Assembly: GCF_902833145.1 (NCBI RefSeq)
Contig: NZ_CADFEN010000023.1
Span: forward strand, 1 to 47,766
Direction: 5' to 3'
DNA length: 47,766 nt
DNA from: Burkholderia sp. BCC0506
Lineage (GTDB): Bacteria > Pseudomonadota > Gammaproteobacteria > Burkholderiales > Burkholderiaceae
Part shown: positions 18,473-27,414 of the stretch, piece after piece
How the letters are laid out: each line of letters opens with the position of its first letter
How positions within the stretch are numbered: position 1 is the first letter of the stretch
Notes under the pieces: model-generated
Seen by the model: only the letters and a program-made list of their open reading frames with translations
The model's database searches: none
Told to the model about the DNA's origin: nothing
Position numbers and translations under genes: made by a program

Positions 18473-18496
18473 TTGGTCACAGAATTCCGCCGCAGG

Positions 18497-18595
18497 TCAG
18501 TCGTAGCGAATCTGGAACTTGTCGCCTTCGGCGCGGTTGCGCACGGCAAACTCCCTGCAGTAGTTGAAGAACAGGAAGTTGATCAGTTCACCCAT
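18497..18595 (-). pseudogene. Possible gene remnant (32 codons)
   Basis: A short frame beginning MGELINFLFFNYCREF and ending GDKFQIRYD looks like real protein (aromatic-rich, natural composition). It begins just after the stop of the LLM oxidoreductase gene and ends next to the IS. I do not recognise the parent. It may be the surviving end of a gene cut by the insertion, or a small downstream gene. Confidence 0.3.
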
Positions 18596-18600
18596 GCTAT

Positions 18601-19644
18601 CTACACTTTCCGATCTGGCGCGTCTCGAAGCAGTGGCACGACTTTAGTGCCAAGCAACTCGATCGATCGCCGCATCGCCTCTGTTTCGAGTGCAGCGGGG
18701 CTCATCTGAAAGGTGATGCGGGACACGCCGCCCAACGCATGGCTGCACGCCTTCATTTTGGCAGCAACCGTTTGCGGACTGCCGACCAGGAAGGCTCCTG
18801 CGGGACCGCACATCGCCTCGAATTGAGCCCGCGTCGGCGGCGGCCAGCCCCGCTCCTTCGCGCCGGTGCTAAACGCCTGGAACCAGCCGGGAAAGAAAGC
18901 CTCCCTGGCCGCTTCATCGGTATCGGCGACAAAACCCATGGCATGGACGCCTACCCTTTGTTCGGCCAGTGGATGTCCGGCAACCTGCCAGGCGCGCCGG
19001 TAGAGGTCGACAGCAGGCCGGAAGCGCTCGAAGCTGCCGCCGATAATGGCGATCATCAGCGGCAGGCCAAGCGTACCGGCCCGCGCGAACGAACCGGGCG
19101 TACCGCCGACGCCGAGCCAGATCGGCAACCGCTCCTGATGCGGGCGAGGATAAACACCTTCACCCTTCAGCGCGGGCCGGAAACGGCCATTCCAATGGAT
19201 ATGAGGCCCCTCGTTGAGCTTGAGCAGGAGATCGAGCTTTTCGGCGAACAACGCATCGTAGTCGCGCAGGTCATAACCGAACAGCGGATAGGCTTCGGTG
19301 AAAGAACCCCTGCCAACCACAAGTTCGGCTCTCCCTTTCGAAATAAGATCGAGTGTCGCGAATTCCTGAAACACCCGTACCGGGTCGGCAGCGCTGATCA
19401 CCGCCACAGCGCTTGTCAGCCTGATAGCCTTCGTGCGCGCCGCCGCAGCCGCGAGAATAACGGCAGGAGCCGAGTCGAGTGCGTTCTCCCGGTGATGCTC
19501 GCCCATCCCGAAGACGTCCAGGCCGACCTGGTCGGCCAGTTCCACTTCAGCAAGCACGCTTTCCATGCGATCAGGGGCGGCCTGCAAACGGCCGGTCCGC
19601 GGGTCGATCGCAAGCATCGCAAAACTATCGATACCGATCTCCAA
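18601..19644 (-). CDS. LLM-class flavin-dependent oxidoreductase
   Basis: A 347-residue luciferase-like TIM-barrel oxidoreductase using FMN or F420-type flavin; the exact substrate is unknown. The family shows in VGLDVFGMGEHHRENALDS, the RAELVVGRGSFTEAYPLFG block and the [19 protein letters not shown] segment. Length is typical. The start is TTG at 19644, with AAGGAA spaced correctly before it; an ATG just upstream is out of frame. Decayed parts of a second, similar gene occur at 21950-22162. It sits in an accessory cassette with a DoxX protein and azoreductases, suggesting a role in redox detoxification (inference). Confidence 0.88.
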   Translation of the reverse strand: MEIGIDSFAMLAIDPRTGRLQAAPDRMESVLAEVELADQVGLDVFGMGEHHRENALDSAPAVILAAAAARTKAIRLTSAVAVISAADPVRVFQEFATLDLISKGRAELVVGRGSFTEAYPLFGYDLRDYDALFAEKLDLLLKLNEGPHIHWNGRFRPALKGEGVYPRPHQERLPIWLGVGGTPGSFARAGTLGLPLMIAIIGGSFERFRPAVDLYRRAWQVAGHPLAEQRVGVHAMGFVADTDEAAREAFFPGWFQAFSTGAKERGWPPPTRAQFEAMCGPAGAFLVGSPQTVAAKMKACSHALGGVSRITFQMSPAALETEAMRRSIELLGTKVVPLLRDAPDRKV

Positions 19645-19758
19645 TCTTCATTCCTTGCGAGGCACGATGCCGAGAACTCATGCGATCTGTAATCTCGACA
19701 ATGCGGTGTTGATCTCCAAAGGCATTCAGGAATGCCTGTTTTGAGCCCGACTTCGGTT

Positions 19759-20157
19759 TCAGCCTTGGTTCTGGAGGACGTTGGACAGACTGCGACGATG
19801 CAGCCATGCAACCGTCGAGGTGATCGCCAGCAGCACGATAGCGGGAATCGGATTTCCGCCGATCACCGCCAGATGGGTGAACACGGCGCAGACCATCGTG
19901 ACAGCCAGCAGAACGGCGCCGAACGCTACCGTCGCCGGGAGCAGGATGGCGATAGCGCCAGCGACTTCGACCAAGCCGGTGAGGATCCTGAACCACTGGC
20001 CGGCCCCGATCTGTTCGAAGATGGCGACCATCATTGGTACGCCCGCCAGCTTGGCGCCGCCGGCGGCAAGGAAAGCGGCGGCACTGAGCAGGCGAAGAAC
20101 CCACGAAGTGATCTTGACAGCTTTGGTGGGAGACTGTGAGTTTTGGGATGATGGCAT
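19759..20157 (-). CDS. DoxX-family membrane protein
   Basis: A 132-residue inner-membrane protein with four hydrophobic segments (WVLRLLSAAAFLAAGGAKL, the RILTGLVEVAGAIAILLP block, VLLAVTMVCAVFTHLAVIGG and PAIVLLAITSTVAWLHRRSL). DoxX-like proteins are often found with quinone or thiol redox genes, for example CatD in Bacillus. It is 114 bases upstream of the LLM oxidoreductase on the same strand and may share a transcript. The start at ATG 20157 was chosen for AAGGTG upstream and a short soluble N-terminus; an upstream extension is less plausible. Confidence 0.82.
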   Translation of the reverse strand: MPSSQNSQSPTKAVKITSWVLRLLSAAAFLAAGGAKLAGVPMMVAIFEQIGAGQWFRILTGLVEVAGAIAILLPATVAFGAVLLAVTMVCAVFTHLAVIGGNPIPAIVLLAITSTVAWLHRRSLSNVLQNQG

Positions 20158-20291
20158 AGAGCACCTTGAAACTGAGTGTTGCGGGACACTGCGCAACCCA
20201 GACGAGTTTGATTGCGCTTTTCAGTGCTGATCGTATCTATTCAGTATTGCTAATCGTCTTGATGGACCTGAGAGACAGCGTCGGCACCTGA

Positions 20292-20906
20292 TCAGACCAC
20301 CAGCGCCTTAATCTCGGCCTTCGCGGACGTGATCGCGGAGGCCTTTGCCTCTTCGCTGATCGCGAGGCCTTCCGCACGGATGATGCTGACATCAGTCAGC
20401 CCGATGAACGCGAGCGCCGCCCTCAGATAACCTTCCTGGAAATCGAGAGAGGCCGCGGGGCTGCCTCCGGTGTAGACGCCACCGCGCGTCGAAACGACAT
20501 AGACTTTCTTGCCCGCGGGCAGCAGGCCTTCCGCCCCATTCTCCGTGTAGCGGAACGTCCGCCCCGCCACGAGCACGCGGTCAATCCAGCTCTTCAACTG
20601 CGAGGGAACGGTGAAGTTGTACATCGGAGCGCCGATGACGATCACATCGGCCGCGAAAAGATCGTCGATATAGGCAGCGCCCCGAGCAATATCTTCGCCC
20701 AAAGCTGAGCTTTCGGGCGTTGCGCCCTGGAAGGCGGCAAGATGCTGGCCAGACAAATGGAGGGTCGAATCGGCAGCGAGGTCGCGGTGGACGATGGTCG
20801 CGCCTGGATGCAGCGCAACTTGGCGTGCAACGGTTTCAGCGGTTAGCTCGCGGCTGGCAGAATGCGCGCCGAGGATACTGGAATCGATTTGCAGGATTGA
20901 TGTCAT
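20292..20906 (-). CDS. azoR: FMN-dependent NADH-azoreductase (copy 1)
   Basis: A 204-residue flavodoxin-fold enzyme that reduces quinones and azo compounds with NADH. Its FMN-binding features are visible: IDSSILGAHSASRELTAE at the start, APMYNFTVPSQLKSWIDRV, and STRGGVYTGG. GGAGGT precedes ATG 20906. It is divergent from the LysR gene at 21005, sharing a 98-base promoter region, so LysR control is likely. A clearly related second copy lies at 22994-23605. Confidence 0.92.
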   Translation of the reverse strand: MTSILQIDSSILGAHSASRELTAETVARQVALHPGATIVHRDLAADSTLHLSGQHLAAFQGATPESSALGEDIARGAAYIDDLFAADVIVIGAPMYNFTVPSQLKSWIDRVLVAGRTFRYTENGAEGLLPAGKKVYVVSTRGGVYTGGSPAASLDFQEGYLRAALAFIGLTDVSIIRAEGLAISEEAKASAITSAKAEIKALVV

Positions 20907-21004
20907 GGCGTGACCTCCAGGTAAATTTTGCGAGGGCATGAAAGCCGATCGCGACATCACAATTCTCTCGCGGCCCTTGCCATCTGAAAAGCCGTTATTT
21001 TAAG

Positions 21005-21949
21005 ATGCATACCATCGGACAATCCAATGGATCATGCATGATGGACGGTTTATCGCTTGATCAGCTGCGCACCTTCATTGCTGCGGTCGACGAGGGGAGT
21101 TTTTCTGCCGCCGCGCGCAAGCTGGGTCGCGCCCAGTCCGCCGTCAGCGAACTCGTGCGCGCTCTTGAGCATCAGTTGCGCGTGGAGCTCTTCGACCGGA
21201 CCGGTCGCTACCCGCAACTGACGCCGGCCGGAAGCATGCTGCTCGCTGGCGCGCGCGAGGTGGTCGCCAAAGTCGATGCGTTCAAGTCACACGCGAAAGG
21301 CATGGCATCCGGGCTCGAACCCGAGCTGTCGGTCGTGATCGATGTCTTCTTCCCCATCAGCGTCATTGCCGAGGCCGCCCGGGATTTTCGGGACCAATTC
21401 CCAACCGTGCCTCTACGGCTCTTCGTCGAGGTTCTGGGTGGCACGGTTCTGCCGATCCTTGATCGCCGCGCTCATTTGGGCATCGTCGGTACCTTGCCTG
21501 TCATGCCCCCCGGCATCAGCACCGAGCCGCTCGGCGCCGTGGATTTTGATGTCGTGGCCGCTGCCAACCATCCGCTTGCGGCGTTCGATGCGCCAATCCC
21601 GCGCCGCGAACTCAGCAACCATATCCAGCTCGTCCTTACCGACCGTACCGAACTTTCGCAGGGACGGGAGTTCGGGGTCTTATCGTCGCAGACCTGGCGG
21701 CTGGCCGACCTTTTCGCCAAGCATACGTTCCTGCTCAACGGACTGGGATGGGGCGGCATGCCAAGCCATGCGGTCAAAGCGGATATAGAGGAAGGGCGCC
21801 TGTCTCGCCTGCGCATCGAAGGCATCGCCGCCAGCGACCTCAAACTGCCGATGTCCATCGCTTATCGCGCCGACGATCCCCCGGGACCGGCCGGCCGATG
21901 GCTTATCCAGCGATTGGGAACATGCGCACATCACCAGACAGGTTCCTGA
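21005..21949 (+). CDS. LysR-family transcriptional regulator
   Basis: A 314-residue regulator with an N-terminal winged helix-turn-helix ([22 protein letters not shown], then [27 protein letters not shown]) and a C-terminal effector domain of periplasmic-binding fold. It is divergent from azoreductase copy 1, the classical LysR arrangement, and probably activates it in response to an electrophile. ATG 21005 gives the longest form; ATGs at 21038 and 21041 are equally possible, as no clear ribosome-binding site distinguishes them. Confidence 0.9.
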   Translation: MHTIGQSNGSCMMDGLSLDQLRTFIAAVDEGSFSAAARKLGRAQSAVSELVRALEHQLRVELFDRTGRYPQLTPAGSMLLAGAREVVAKVDAFKSHAKGMASGLEPELSVVIDVFFPISVIAEAARDFRDQFPTVPLRLFVEVLGGTVLPILDRRAHLGIVGTLPVMPPGISTEPLGAVDFDVVAAANHPLAAFDAPIPRRELSNHIQLVLTDRTELSQGREFGVLSSQTWRLADLFAKHTFLLNGLGWGGMPSHAVKADIEEGRLSRLRIEGIAASDLKLPMSIAYRADDPPGPAGRWLIQRLGTCAHHQTGS

Positions 21950-22162
21950 CGAGGGCAAACGCGCCGGCGCGCGCGAACGACTGCGGCGTCCCGCCGACGC
22001 CGAGCCAGATCGGAAGCCGATCCCGGTGCGGGCGCGGACAGACACCCTGACCGGTCAGGGCCGGGCGATAGCGGCCTGACCAGCGGGGGGGCCTTATCGC
22101 GCAGCTTGACCGGTGGCGGGATCGGGCAAAATAGCCGCGAATCTGCCGATGCCGATGTCCAT
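21950..22162 (-). pseudogene. Decayed LLM flavin oxidoreductase fragment
   Basis: On the minus strand, an N-terminal piece from ATG 22162 ([18 protein letters not shown]) resembles the start of the intact LLM gene at 18601-19644. After an internal deletion and a stop comes [17 protein letters not shown] and [19 protein letters not shown], matching residues about 150-190 of that gene. Both ends are lost. It is a broken second copy of that family, diverged from the intact one. Confidence 0.8.
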
Positions 22163-22178
22163 GACGTGGTCCGCTCCT

Positions 22179-22880
22179 CTAATCTCGGGCCATCGTCACG
22201 AGGACGAGTTCGCTGTCGGCAAGCGCGTCGATCTCGATAGCGGTCTCCTCTTGGATCACCAGCCCCTCGCCCGCCTCGACCGTCTGGTCATTGACTCGAA
22301 CGGAGCCCCGAGCGGGTGCCAGATAGCCGCTGTGGCCAGGCAGGAACACAAACGTCGCTGTCGCTCCAGCGGGAACCCAGGCGCCGTAAACCTCCGCGTC
22401 GGATCGGATGGGTAGCGCTTCGGGCGCGCCATAGCCGCTGGCGAGGGGCACGAACCGGCCGGCGCGATCGGCCATGGGAAACGCCCTCGTGCCCCAACGC
22501 GGCTCGCCGCCTTCGGCGCGCGGCCGCAGCCAGATCTGGAACATGCGGGTGCGGCCCGCTTCCTCATTGTATTCGGAGTGGCGAATGCCCGTCCCCGCGC
22601 TCATGACCTGAACGTCCCCGGCTTGGGTGCGGCCCTTGTTGCCGAGGCTGTCCTCGTGGGTGACCGCGCCCATTTGCACGTAGGTAATGATCTCGACATT
22701 GGCATGAGGGTGCAGCGGCCAGCCGGATCCGCTGACAATTTCATCATCGTTGAAGAGGAACAGGGGCCCCACCGGACGATGCGCCTGATTGCCATGAGCG
22801 CCGAAGGCGAAGTGGTGGCGCGCCTTGAGCCAATCCAGGTCAACGCGGGCGATCTCGGCTAAGGGCTTGTGCTGGAGCAT
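22179..22880 (-). CDS. Pirin-family bicupin protein
   Basis: A 233-residue protein of the pirin/YhhW family, some of whose members are iron-dependent quercetin dioxygenases. The N-terminal cupin metal site is visible in HPHANVEIITYV and in IRHSEYNEEAG; the C-terminal cupin is degenerate, as usual. The start at ATG 22880 gives a normal length for the family. It lies between the broken LLM gene and azoreductase copy 2. Pirin genes often accompany azoreductases, which suggests handling of aromatic or quinone stress (inference). Confidence 0.88.
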   Translation of the reverse strand: MLQHKPLAEIARVDLDWLKARHHFAFGAHGNQAHRPVGPLFLFNDDEIVSGSGWPLHPHANVEIITYVQMGAVTHEDSLGNKGRTQAGDVQVMSAGTGIRHSEYNEEAGRTRMFQIWLRPRAEGGEPRWGTRAFPMADRAGRFVPLASGYGAPEALPIRSDAEVYGAWVPAGATATFVFLPGHSGYLAPARGSVRVNDQTVEAGEGLVIQEETAIEIDALADSELVLVTMARD

Positions 22881-22954
22881 GCTCAGTTGGCCCGCGTCGC
22901 GACGATGTTCATCGGGATGATCCTTGGATTGAATGAGGTTCGGGGCGTGTTCCG

Positions 22955-22980
22955 GAGGCCGGAATCGCGGTTCCGGCCTC
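22955..22980. terminator. Hairpin between azoreductase and pirin genes
   Basis: A perfect 10-base-pair stem (GAGGCCGGAA/TTCCGGCCTC) with a 6-base loop lies just after the stop of azoreductase copy 2. There is no T run, so it may be a weak terminator or a processing hairpin. Confidence 0.4.
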
Positions 22981-22993
22981 TGCGTCTTTCCGC

Positions 22994-23605
22994 CTAGGCG
23001 GCGAGCGCGGCGATCTCGGCCTTGGCCTTGGCGATCGCGGCGGCCTTGATCTCGTCGCCCATGTTGAGGCCTTCAGCACGCACGACCTTAATGTCGGTCA
23101 GGCCGATGAAGTTCAGCACGCTTCGCAGGTAGGTTTCCTGGAAGTCGAGACCAGCGGCCGGGCTGTCGCCAGTGTAGACGCCGCCGCGCGAGGAGGCGAT
23201 GAACACCTTCTTGCCCTTGGGCAGCAGGCCTTCGGGCCCGTTCGCGCCATATTGGAAGGTGCGGCCGGCAACGCAGACGCGATCGATCCAGCCCTTCAGC
23301 TGCGATGGAACGGAGAAGTTGTACATCGGCAGGCCGATGACGATGATGTCGGCGGCGAACAGGTCGTCGATGTAGGCGCCACCAGCGGCCAGGTCCGCCC
23401 CGAGGTCCGGGTCCGACACCGCGCCGCCCTGGAAGACGGCCATGTGCCGATCTGACAGGTGCAGGGCGGCGTCCGCCACCAGATCCCGGTAGATCACCTT
23501 GGAGTCCGGGTGCAGGGCCTGTTGTCGGGCCACGATGTCGGCAGAAAGCGAGCGGCTAACCGAGTAGCCCCCGAGAATACTGGAGTCGATGTGTAGGATC
23601 GTCAT
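22994..23605 (-). CDS. azoR: FMN-dependent NADH-azoreductase (copy 2)
   Basis: A 203-residue paralogue of the azoreductase at 20292-20906. It has the same blocks (IDSSILGGYSVSRSLSAD, LPMYNFSVPSQLKGWIDRV, SSRGGVYTGD) and would reduce quinones or azo compounds with NADH and FMN. GGAGGTG precedes ATG 23605; longer in-frame starts lack a ribosome-binding site. The two copies differ at many positions, so this is not a recent duplication; they may have come together with the cassette. Confidence 0.92.
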   Translation of the reverse strand: MTILHIDSSILGGYSVSRSLSADIVARQQALHPDSKVIYRDLVADAALHLSDRHMAVFQGGAVSDPDLGADLAAGGAYIDDLFAADIIVIGLPMYNFSVPSQLKGWIDRVCVAGRTFQYGANGPEGLLPKGKKVFIASSRGGVYTGDSPAAGLDFQETYLRSVLNFIGLTDIKVVRAEGLNMGDEIKAAAIAKAKAEIAALAA

Positions 23606-23843
23606 GGATTTCACCTCCAGCTTGCGCTCGGGTTTGGGCATTGGGCGGAACAGGAGTTTTCTGAGCGCTTCAAAACATGAGCGCATTATCCTGCCGCCTA
23701 CTCTCTCTGACTAGTCGCGATATTCCGAACCGATCCATCGGCTAGGCAGATGGATGGCAGGATCGCGCCCAGGACCGGGCTTCTAGCTGGCGGGATGGTC
23801 CACAATCACCCCACTTACTCATTTTGATCCCGGTCGATCACGC

Positions 23844-24631
23844 TCAAGCACATTGAAACACTAATAAGTTCGCGCTTTTTCGCCCTTGCGTACTGGGGGC
23901 GGTTTGGGCAAATTGGGAGCTGTAAGAGGGGTAATAAACGGCCTTCCGCTCCCAGCTAGCGATCCCTGTTTCTCCCCGACCGATCCCAGTTCCGGAAGGA
24001 GGAAGCAGCTGGCCGGTCCAATCGATCAGCAATCGCTTCCACGGCTGATTTCGTTCGCCCCACCGAATCATTTGCCGGATCGGGATCAACATCTCGACCG
24101 CTTGCCGGTTGTGTCTCCCGTCGGAAATCGCGGTAAGCAGCGGCAGAACGTTCGACGCAAACACGCCTGCGATCCTGTGTGTACGGAGAGACGGCAGCAT
24201 ATGTTTTTCCATCGCACTTCGAAGCGACTTACCGCCATCCTTCCGGCCTTTCCTGCCGCGCTTCTTGTTGATGGTCGCGAACCACGCGTCGAATAAGTCG
24301 CCGAACGTGAGGTCCGCCATCGCCGCTTTTTCAACCTTGGCCCGGCGTTCACGCTTCTTCGCTTCGAGATAGTCCACACCGTCGCGCGCTTGTGAACGAA
24401 TCGTCGCCGCGGCTGCGCGTGCATCCTCGAGGGACAGCTGCGCATCTGTGGTCGAGCGTGCCCACGCCTTGCCGAGCGGCTTGTCGAGCTGCTTGCCGTT
24501 GATGCTGACGCGAACAAATCAAGTCTTTCCGCCGGCCGGACACGCAGGAACAGTCCACGCCCATCCGACAGGAAATACCGCTTTCCGGTCGCCCTTGCGG
24601 CTTCGATCTGCCTGACCGTCAGTGCACCCAT
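23844..24631 (-). pseudogene. Truncated, frameshifted P4-type tyrosine integrase
   Basis: The N-terminus from ATG 24631 (MGALTVRQIEAARATGKRYF, then GLFLRVRP) is typical of island integrases. The frame breaks near 24525. The correct continuation (RVSINGKQLDKPLGKAWAR through DYLEAKKRERRAK) and the core-binding region (MEKHMLPSLRTHRIAGVF to MIRWGERNQPWKRLL) are in another frame. Homology stops near 24000 and the following open frame is unrelated. The whole catalytic domain with its Arg-His-Arg-Tyr residues is missing, so it cannot recombine. It marks the right edge of the accessory block. Confidence 0.8.
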
Positions 24632-24931
24632 GATCGCCCTCCATTGATTTCGTCATCGGGTCGGCTCGTGCATCCCAAGCAGAGCCTACCCCACACCACG
24701 AACACTAAAAAGACACTAAAAAATTGCGGCTCGTGCGGGATTTCCGCGGAAGTGGACGGACCACGAATACCCTGAAAACCCTTGTCAGACAGGGCTTTGA
24801 CGGATTTCACCGGACCTGGCCGGAACACCCGGAAAATGATCACGATTCATTTAACTTTCCGTGAGGACTTCGACACCGGCCGCTGCCTACGATGGGCGCA
24901 TGTTTTCAGCACCTGCTTCCAGGAGCCCATC
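24632..24931. other. Intergenic region at the island/core junction
   Basis: No gene is seen. It has a short direct repeat ACACTAAAAA (twice, near 24703-24726) and an imperfect hairpin around 24775-24802. No tRNA end or clear attachment repeat was found. The msrB promoter should lie near its right end. Confidence 0.45.
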
Positions 24932-25462
24932 ATGCCCACCCGCAGACATCTGCTGTTCGCCGGCGCGACCGGCCTCGCCGCGCTCGCGGCGCTGTCGTCC
25001 GCCGGCCGCCGCGCGCTGGTCGGCCGCGCGTTCGCCGCGCCGCCCGCCGGCTCGCCCAAGGCCGCCCCGTTCGAGATCACGCTCAGCGACGCCGAATGGC
25101 ATCGCCGGCTCACGCCCGCCCAATACGCGGTCCTGCGCGAAGCCGGCACCGAGCGTCCGTACAGCAGCCCGCTGAACGCCGAGCACCGGCACGGCACGTT
25201 CGCGTGCGCAGGCTGCGACCTCGCGCTGTTCTCGTCGGCCACCAAGTTCGACAGCCACACGGGCTGGCCGAGCTTCTGGAAGCCGCTCGACCACGCCGTC
25301 GCCACCGACACCGACGCGTCGTTCGGGATGGTCCGCACCGAAGTGCACTGCCGCCGCTGCGGCGGCCATCTCGGCCACGTGTTCGACGACGGCCCGGCGC
25401 CCACCGGCCTGCGCTACTGCATGAACGGCGTCGCGCTCGCCTTCCACCCGGCTGCCGCCTGA
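24932..25462 (+). CDS. msrB: Tat-exported methionine-R-sulfoxide reductase MsrB
   Basis: A 176-residue enzyme that reduces methionine-R-sulfoxide in proteins. A twin-arginine signal (PTRRHLLFAGATGLAALAAL) precedes the catalytic domain, so it acts outside the cytoplasm. Zinc ligands CAGC and CRRC and the catalytic Cys in LRYCMNGVAL are present; no extra resolving Cys is seen. AGGAG precedes ATG 24932; the upstream in-frame extension is not protein-like. It is followed by dipZ (31 bases) and msrA in one probable operon. Confidence 0.93.
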   Translation: MPTRRHLLFAGATGLAALAALSSAGRRALVGRAFAAPPAGSPKAAPFEITLSDAEWHRRLTPAQYAVLREAGTERPYSSPLNAEHRHGTFACAGCDLALFSSATKFDSHTGWPSFWKPLDHAVATDTDASFGMVRTEVHCRRCGGHLGHVFDDGPAPTGLRYCMNGVALAFHPAAA

Positions 25463-25493
25463 TCCGGCCCGCCGATCGACTGGAGAACGCATC

Positions 25494-27353
25494 ATGCTGC
25501 TCATCGTCCTTGCCTATCTCGGCGGCGTGCTCACGATCCTGAGCCCGTGCATCCTGCCCGTGCTGCCGTTCGTGTTCGCGCGCGCCGACCAGCCGTTCGT
25601 GCGCACCGGCCTGCCGCTGCTCGCCGGCATGGCGCTCACGTTCGCCGTCGTCGCGACGCTCGCCGCCGTCGGCGGCGGCTGGGTCGCGCAGGCCAACCAG
25701 GCCGGCCGCTGGATCGCGATCGTGCTGCTCGCGGTGTTCGGCCTGACGCTGCTGATGCCGCGCTTCGCGGAACATCTGACGCGCCCGCTGGTGGCCGCCG
25801 GCAACCGGCTCACCGGGTTCGCGCAACGCGACGGCCGCCCGGCCGGCCCGGCGTCGTCGCTGCTGCTCGGCGTCGCGACGGGCCTGCTGTGGGCGCCGTG
25901 CGCCGGCCCAATCCTCGGCCTCGTGCTGACCGGCGCCGCGCTGCGCGGCGCGAGCGTCGCCACGACGCTGCTGCTCGTCGCGTATGCGGCCGGCGCGGCG
26001 ACCTCGCTCGGCGTCGCGCTCGTGATCGGCGGCAAGGTGTTCGCGGCGATGAAGCGCTCGCTCGGCGCCGGTGAATGGATCCGGCGCGGGATCGGCGCGG
26101 CGCTTCTGGCCGGTGTCGGCGCGATCGCGCTCGGCCTCGACACGGGCGCCCTCGCGCAGTTGTCGACCGTCACCACGGGCGGGCTCGAAACGAAGCTCGT
26201 CGCTCGCCTCGGCGGGCGCTCGAACGGCGCGCCGGCAGCGTCGGCCGCCACCGGCGCGGCCGACGACGCGACGGGCGGCGCGATGATGGCCGCCGCGACG
26301 GATGGCGCGCAGGCCGGCGGCGCTGCAATGGCCGGCAGCGCGATGATACGCGCGGCCGGCGCGACCGCGGCCGCGCTGCCCGTCGAAGGCACGCTGCCGT
26401 CGCTCGACGGCGCGGTGCAGTGGCTGAACTCGCCGCCGCTGACGGCGGCCGGGCTGCGCGGCAAGGTCGTGCTGGTCGATTTCTGGACCTATTCGTGCAT
26501 CAACTGCCTGCGCACGCTGCCGTACACGACCGCCTGGGCCCGCAAGTACGCGCCGTACGGGCTCGTCGTGATCGGCGTGCACGCGCCGGAGTTCGCGTTC
26601 GAGCGTGACATCGGCAACGTGAAGAAGGCCGTGCACGACCTCGGCATCGACTACCCGGTCGCGATCGACAACGGCTATTCGATCTGGCGCGCGTTCAACA
26701 ACGAATACTGGCCCGCGCACTATTTCATCGATGCACAAGGGCGGATCCGCCATCACCACTTCGGCGAAGGCGAATACGCGCAGTCGGAACGCGCGATCCA
26801 GTCGCTGCTCGCCGAAGCCGGCCATCCGGACGCGCTGAACGTGCCGCTCGGGCTCGCCGGCGCACCCGCGAAAGGCGCGCTCGCGGCCGCCGATAGCGCG
26901 GACGTCCGTTCGCCCGAAACCTATGTCGGCTATGCGCGGGCGGAAAGCTTCGCGTCGCCGGGCGGCGTCGTGCGCGATGCGGCCCACCGCTACGACGTGC
27001 CGGCCCGGCCCGATCTGAACGACTGGGGTCTCGCGGGCACGTGGAACGTCGGCGCCGAACGCGCGTCGCTGGCCGCGCCGGATGGCCGGATCGTCTACCG
27101 CTTCCATGCGCGCGACCTGCACCTCGTGCTCGGCCCCGGCGCGAACGGCCGGCCTGTGCGCTTTCGCGTGACGCTGGACGGTGCGGCACCCGGCGCCGCG
27201 CATGGCGCCGACGTCGACGCGCAAGGCTACGGCACCGTCACCGGCCAGCGCCTGTATCAGCTCGTCCGTCAGCCCGGCGCGATCGCCGATCGCACGTTCG
27301 CGATCGAGTTCCTCGATCCGGGCGTCGATGCGTACGCCTTCACGTTCGGTTGA
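25494..27353 (+). CDS. dipZ: DipZ: CcdA-like membrane domain fused to a thioredoxin domain
   Basis: A 619-residue inner-membrane thiol-disulfide carrier. Residues 1-240 are a CcdA-type domain with its redox Cys in LSPCILPVLPF and LWAPCAGPILG. After a low-complexity Ala/Gly linker, residues about 300-430 form a TlpA/AhpC-like thioredoxin domain with the active site CINC (WTYSCINCLRTLP). The last 170 residues are a beta-rich domain typical of DipZ. It should pass electrons from cytoplasmic thioredoxin to extracytoplasmic partners. Its position between msrB and msrA makes the two reductases the likely clients. TGGAG precedes ATG 25494. Confidence 0.9.
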   Translation: MLLIVLAYLGGVLTILSPCILPVLPFVFARADQPFVRTGLPLLAGMALTFAVVATLAAVGGGWVAQANQAGRWIAIVLLAVFGLTLLMPRFAEHLTRPLVAAGNRLTGFAQRDGRPAGPASSLLLGVATGLLWAPCAGPILGLVLTGAALRGASVATTLLLVAYAAGAATSLGVALVIGGKVFAAMKRSLGAGEWIRRGIGAALLAGVGAIALGLDTGALAQLSTVTTGGLETKLVARLGGRSNGAPAASAATGAADDATGGAMMAAATDGAQAGGAAMAGSAMIRAAGATAAALPVEGTLPSLDGAVQWLNSPPLTAAGLRGKVVLVDFWTYSCINCLRTLPYTTAWARKYAPYGLVVIGVHAPEFAFERDIGNVKKAVHDLGIDYPVAIDNGYSIWRAFNNEYWPAHYFIDAQGRIRHHHFGEGEYAQSERAIQSLLAEAGHPDALNVPLGLAGAPAKGALAAADSADVRSPETYVGYARAESFASPGGVVRDAAHRYDVPARPDLNDWGLAGTWNVGAERASLAAPDGRIVYRFHARDLHLVLGPGANGRPVRFRVTLDGAAPGAAHGADVDAQGYGTVTGQRLYQLVRQPGAIADRTFAIEFLDPGVDAYAFTFG

Positions 27354-27414
27354 GCGCGCGCGCCGCCGTCATCCGGTCGCCGTCTTTTTTCAACGCATTC
27401 CGAAGGAGCAAAAA

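Larger units (their letters stand above)
17301..18500 (+). mobile_element. Degenerate IS3-family insertion sequence
   Basis: It contains orfA and orfB of an IS3-family element. The ends are approximate: I could not match inverted repeats or a target duplication with confidence, so one end may be lost. It forms the left edge of the accessory block. Confidence 0.7.

Noticed and set aside
24632-24931. tRNA or attachment site at the integrase side of the island
   Set aside because: No cloverleaf or TTCGAATC-type T-loop could be found, and the short A-rich repeats are too weak to be called attachment sites.
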